NCBI GenBank assembly: GCA_012522445.1
Contig: JAAYKL010000046.1
Coordinates: 20,752 to 84,751, forward strand
Reading direction: 5' to 3'
Source of the DNA: Myxococcales bacterium
GTDB taxonomy: Bacteria > Myxococcota_A > Polyangia > JAAYKL01
DNA length: 64,000 nucleotides
The notes below the pieces were generated by a model. The model was given only the letters and a program-made list of their open reading frames with translations, was not told the origin of the DNA and did not search any database. Both the position numbers and the translations under genes were made by a program. Positions within the stretch are counted from its first letter, which is position 1, and each line of letters opens with the position of its first letter. Of the stretch, positions 60,761 through 64,000 are shown piece after piece.

Positions 60761-61915
60761 TTACTTCTCGCCCGCCTCGCGCGACGCAAACGGACCACTC
60801 CGCGACTGGGACGCCGCCTCTAGCAGCAGCAGCTTCACCTTGTCCTTGGTGCGCAAAATCAAATCTTTCTTGAACTCGTAGGGGATGAAGGCCGACTTGA
60901 TGCCGGACATGACGAGCCCCATGACGTCCACGGGGTGAAGCTCGAAGTGTCGGTGCGCCAGCAGGTACTCGCGGGTCATGCAGGTGTCGGTGATTAGGCG
61001 GTTGTCGGTGTTCAGCGTCACGCGCAGGCCCAGGTCCATGTAGAAGCGAAACGGGTGCGCCTCAAAGGCAGACACCGCGCCGGTCTGGACATTGCTCGAC
61101 AGGCAGATCTCCAGCGGGATGCGGTGGTCGTTGACGTAGTTGAGCAGGTCGCCGTTTTCGCGCAGCCGCGTGCCGTGCCCGATGCGGTGGGCGCCGCAGT
61201 AGTGCAGGGCCTGGTGAATGCTGTTGGGACCGTAGGCCTCCCCCGCGTGGATGGTCACGTTGACGTTGTTGGTCAAGATCAGCGTGAAGGCGTCCACGTG
61301 GTCCCGCGCCGGATTGTTGTACTCCGCGCCCGCCAGATCAAAGCCCACCACCCCGCGGTTCTTAAACGCCACCGCCAGCTCCGCCAGGCGCAGGCTCACC
61401 GACGGCGAGATGTTGCGGATGCCGCAGACAATCACCCCGCTCTCGATGCCGAAGTCGCGCCGCGCGTCGCGCAGCCCCTCGAGCACCGCCTCCATAATCC
61501 CCGAGAGCGAGAGCTTCTTCTGCGTGTGGAGAATCGGCGAGTAGCGCACCTCCATGTACTCGATGTTCTCGGCGGCGGCGTCCTCGGCCAGCTCGTAGGC
61601 CGTGCGGTACAGCGACTCGTAGGTCTGCATCACCAGCAGCGTCGTGTCGAAGCCCTTGAGGTAGTCCACCAGCGACGGGTGGATGCGCCCCGGCCCGATG
61701 AGCTCGCGCAGCCCGTCCACATCGCTCACCCCCAGGTCGATGCCGTCCTGCTCGGCCAAGTCCATAATCGTCTCGAGGCGCAAAGAGCCGTCTAAGTGCA
61801 CGTGCAAGTCCACCTTGGGCAGGCGGTGGAAGAACGCCTCGTCAAAGGGCACCGAGATGTGGGTGATGTCGTCGTACTTAACGCCGTCGAGGGTTACGTC
61901 ATTTTTCTTCATCAT
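60761..61915 (-). CDS. add: Adenosine deaminase
   Basis: The 384-residue amidohydrolase has the metal and catalytic motifs of adenosine deaminases: PKVDLHVHLDGSL, TIHAGEAYG, HRIGHGTRL, EICLSSNVQTGAV and LNTDN. In the last motif the second Asp of the usual TDD is Asn, a subtype common in actinobacteria and deltaproteobacteria. Adenosine to inosine conversion is expected; related purine substrates are possible. The ATG overlaps the end of aspS by 17 bases, so it is co-transcribed with it. Confidence 0.9.
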   Translation of the reverse strand: MMKKNDVTLDGVKYDDITHISVPFDEAFFHRLPKVDLHVHLDGSLRLETIMDLAEQDGIDLGVSDVDGLRELIGPGRIHPSLVDYLKGFDTTLLVMQTYESLYRTAYELAEDAAAENIEYMEVRYSPILHTQKKLSLSGIMEAVLEGLRDARRDFGIESGVIVCGIRNISPSVSLRLAELAVAFKNRGVVGFDLAGAEYNNPARDHVDAFTLILTNNVNVTIHAGEAYGPNSIHQALHYCGAHRIGHGTRLRENGDLLNYVNDHRIPLEICLSSNVQTGAVSAFEAHPFRFYMDLGLRVTLNTDNRLITDTCMTREYLLAHRHFELHPVDVMGLVMSGIKSAFIPYEFKKDLILRTKDKVKLLLLEAASQSRSGPFASREAGEK

Positions 61916-63716
61916 CTGTGGCTACCTCCTGCTCCTGTTTGGCGATCTCCAAGGTGGCGATGCCCAGCTCCTGCAGTTGTGCGGCGCTGCTGGGCGAGGG
62001 CGCGTCGGTCATGAGACACGCAGCGCGCGTGGTCTTGGGAAAGGCGATGACGTCGCGGATGGACTCGGCGCCGGTCAAAATCGCGACCAGCCGGTCGAAG
62101 CCCAGGGCCAGTCCCCCGTGGGGCGGCGCGCCAAACGACAGCGCGTCCAGCAAGAAGCCGAACTTGCTCTTGGCTTCGTCGTCGCCGATGCCCAGGGCGC
62201 GAAACACGCGGGCCTGCACGTCCATGTCGTGGATACGCACCGATCCGCCGCCTATTTCCTGACCGTTGAGCACGATGTCGTAGGCCCTCGCCCGCACCCC
62301 CAGCGGGTCGGATTCGAGCTTCGGCAAGTCCTCCGGATGCGGCGCGGTAAAGGGGTGGTGCATGGCCGCGAGCTTGCCGGTCTCGCTGTCGCGCTCGAAC
62401 ATGGGAAAGTCCGTCACCCACACGAAGCCAAAGGCGTCCTCGGGGATGAGATTGAGCTGCTGGGCCACCCGCACCCGCACCCGCCCCGCCGCCGTGCGCG
62501 CCACCGACACATCCGCGTCCGCCACAAAGAGCACCAGGTCGCCGTCGGACACCGCCTGGGCCGCCAGCACATCGGCCAGCGCCCCGGTGAGGAACTTGGC
62601 GATGCCCCCGCTCCACGCGCCGTTCTCGCGCTTGGCAAAGGCCAGCCCCTTGGCGCCGTAGGTTTTGACAAACGCCGTCAGCCCGTCGATGTCCTTGCGC
62701 GACAGCGCCGCGCCCCCCGGCACCACCAGCCCCGTCACGAGCCCCCCCTGGCCTGCCGCGTCGGCGAACACCTGAAACGCCGCGCCCACCGAAGCCTCCG
62801 TAGCGTCGAAGAGCTCCAGCCCAAAGCGCACGTCGGGGTTGTCCACGCCGTAGCGCGACATGGCCTCGTGCCAGGTAATGGCGGGGATGGGGTCGGGGAC
62901 GTCGACGCCCTTGAGGGTTTGAAACAGGGACCGCAGCATGCCGCTGGTCACGTCCATTACGTCCGCCGGCGTCACAAAGCTCATCTCCATGTCGATCTGC
63001 GTGAACTCGGGCTGCCGGTCGGCGCGCAGGTCCTCGTCGCGAAAGCAGCGGCAAATTTGGTAGTAGCGCTCAAAGCCCGCCACCTGCAGCAACTGCTTGA
63101 AGATTTGCGGCGACTGGGGCAGCGCGAAAAAGTGCCCCTTGTTGACCCGCGACGGCACGAGGTAGTCCCGGGCGCCCTCCGGGGTCGACTTGGTGAGAAT
63201 GGGCGTCTCCAGTTCCACGAAATCTTGGGCGTCCAAGAAGGCGCGAATCGCGCGGGCGGCCTGGGCGCGCAGCAACAAGGCGCGCTGCAGCGGCGGGCGG
63301 CGCAGGTCCAAGAAGCGGTACTTGAGGCGCGTGGTCTCGTTGGCGTCCACGGTCTCGGCGATGGGAAAGGGCATCGGGGCGCTGCGGTTGAGCAGCTCAG
63401 CCTCAACGACCCGCACCTCGATCTCGCCGGTGGGCATGTGGCGGTTGGGGGTGCCCGAACGCAGACGCACCGCGCCGCGCACCGCCACCACGTACTCCAG
63501 GCGCAGCGTCTTGCCCACCTCCAGGGCCGCCCCGTCTTCGGGGTCGAACACCAGTTGGCAAATGCCCGTGCGGTCGCGCAGGTCGACGAACAGCGTGCCG
63601 CCCAAGTCGCGCACCGCGTTGACCCAGCCCATCAAAACAACTTCTACATCGGCGTCCTTTGCGCGCAGCGTGCCGGCACCGTGGCTCTTTTTTTGCGTTT
63701 CCATCAATCGGCTCAA
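61899..63716 (-). CDS. aspS: Aspartyl-tRNA synthetase
   Basis: The 605-residue bacterial-type class IIb synthetase has the N-terminal anticodon barrel (LMGWVNAVRDLGGTLFVDLRD), motif 2 ICRCFRDEDLRADRQPEFTQ, the inserted GAD domain (about 300-420), and motif 3 GLALGFDRLVAILTGAESIR. The start chosen is TTG at 63716, because AGGAG lies seven bases upstream; an ATG at 63704 would shorten it by four residues but is too far from that site. Whether it also charges tRNA-Asn cannot be told here. add follows in the same unit. Confidence 0.96.
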   Translation of the reverse strand: MSRLMETQKKSHGAGTLRAKDADVEVVLMGWVNAVRDLGGTLFVDLRDRTGICQLVFDPEDGAALEVGKTLRLEYVVAVRGAVRLRSGTPNRHMPTGEIEVRVVEAELLNRSAPMPFPIAETVDANETTRLKYRFLDLRRPPLQRALLLRAQAARAIRAFLDAQDFVELETPILTKSTPEGARDYLVPSRVNKGHFFALPQSPQIFKQLLQVAGFERYYQICRCFRDEDLRADRQPEFTQIDMEMSFVTPADVMDVTSGMLRSLFQTLKGVDVPDPIPAITWHEAMSRYGVDNPDVRFGLELFDATEASVGAAFQVFADAAGQGGLVTGLVVPGGAALSRKDIDGLTAFVKTYGAKGLAFAKRENGAWSGGIAKFLTGALADVLAAQAVSDGDLVLFVADADVSVARTAAGRVRVRVAQQLNLIPEDAFGFVWVTDFPMFERDSETGKLAAMHHPFTAPHPEDLPKLESDPLGVRARAYDIVLNGQEIGGGSVRIHDMDVQARVFRALGIGDDEAKSKFGFLLDALSFGAPPHGGLALGFDRLVAILTGAESIRDVIAFPKTTRAACLMTDAPSPSSAAQLQELGIATLEIAKQEQEVATDDEEK

Positions 63717-63829
63717 AGCAATTCTCCTGTGGTCGTGTGGTCGGTCATCCCGCGGTTGTTCGTTGTCCAAACGGCGCGCGTTGGCGGCACCTTTGTGTTT
63801 CATCCGATTAGTCAATATCTGCGGTCATT

Positions 63830-63841
63830 TGACAATTGTCA
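63830..63841. promoter_or_regulatory. 12-bp palindrome upstream of aspS
   Basis: TGACAATTGTCA is a perfect palindrome 114 bases before the aspS start. It may be an operator for a dimeric regulator, but no promoter can be placed next to it with confidence. The 284 bases from 63717 to the window edge hold no gene. Confidence 0.35.
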
Positions 63842-63903
63842 TCTTTTTCATCCCAAATCACTCTAAGAGCCTCGTTAGTAGCGCCTCGTATAATAGCTGG
63901 TAG

Positions 63904-63922
63904 CGCCAGCATCCTGCTGGCG
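63904..63922. repeat. Inverted repeat, REP-like
   Basis: CGCCAGCA and TGCTGGCG form a perfect 8-bp stem with a 3-base loop, in the context GTAGCGCCAGCATCCTGC. There is no T-run. Such hairpins are often dispersed intergenic repeats. Confidence 0.5.
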
Positions 63923-63958
63923 AATCACTCTGATCGCCTTTCGTCTTCCCCGCGGCAT

Positions 63959-63985
63959 CCCACCGGTCCCACGGGTCCCACTGGT
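63959..63985. repeat. Three 9-bp tandem repeats at window edge
   Basis: CCCACCGGT, CCCACGGGT and CCCACTGGT follow each other directly, differing only at the sixth base. A partial fourth unit follows. No reading frame covers them. Confidence 0.8.
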
Positions 63986-64000
63986 CCTACTTTTCCCCGC

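Noticed and set aside
61683..63866. A 727-residue open frame opposite aspS and add
   Set aside because: Low-complexity His/Arg/Leu/Gln composition and no motifs; both minus-strand genes are clearly real.
1..64000. tRNA genes, CRISPR arrays, insertion sequences, prophage or toxin-antitoxin genes
   Set aside because: No T-arm-like motif in cloverleaf context, no regularly spaced repeats, and no transposase, integrase or phage motifs were seen on either strand.

Overview
The window is 64 kb of dense, GC-rich chromosomal DNA from what looks like a Gram-negative bacterium of the myxobacterial type (Myxococcota or a neighbouring former deltaproteobacterial lineage). Evidence for this is a near-textbook MglA/MglB polarity pair, three eukaryote-like Ser/Thr kinases, acidic Cys-Asp-Asn repeat surface proteins, a DUF1844 protein, Mla and FtsEX systems and several lipoproteins. 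The lineage is inferred from gene content only. I saw no tRNA, rRNA, CRISPR, insertion sequence or prophage.

Layout. 1-5968: tryptophan operon on the minus strand (trpE-G-D-CF-B, running off the left edge), preceded by a complete attenuator with a short leader peptide. 6125-6889: OmpA-domain protein. 6910-13221: minus-strand group of PhoH, GAF/HD-GYP, an outer-membrane protein, a metallo-beta-lactamase-fold hydrolase and a kinase fused to a receiver domain; it shares a divergent promoter region with a PilZ protein (13398-13865). 13904-19250: PcrA/UvrD helicase, FolC, and a DUF1844/HtrA group. 19338-25746: a long minus-strand run mglB-mglA-OmpA lipoprotein-Ppx/GppA-MATE-two glycosyltransferases. 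25973-30130: HD-domain protein, second kinase, surface proteins. 30251-33001: B12-dependent ribonucleotide reductase with candidate NrdR boxes. 33419-35657: ftsE, ftsX and a coiled-coil protein. 36583-39235: MlaE, an ABC-ATPase-like protein that has lost its catalytic motifs, and MlaD. 39245-44801: cysteine-cluster protein, lysozyme-like protein, tgt, ogt, an unknown protein and the third kinase. 44989-55538: one tightly overlapping operon pyrC-hemA-C-D-B-L-E-N-Y that makes protoporphyrin IX from glutamyl-tRNA. 55634-59986: three-gene NuoE/NuoF/NfnB-like flavin-FeS complex (Stn-type transhydrogenase candidate). 60190-63716: lipoprotein, adenosine deaminase, aspS. 63717-64000: no gene, only short repeats.

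How it fits together. The heme operon carries oxygen-independent HemN beside an oxygen-using HemY-type oxidase, and the reductase is the oxygen-independent class II type; together with the Stn-like complex this suggests life under varying oxygen. c-di-GMP proteins (HD-GYP, PilZ), MglAB and the kinases suggest a surface-moving or surface-sensing lifestyle. The most unusual points are the dead Mla-type ATPase, the single-Trp-codon attenuator whose promoter abuts the leader start codon (an arrangement repeated at ftsE), a receiver domain lacking its phosphorylatable Asp, and an EnvC-like protein without a peptidase domain behind ftsEX.
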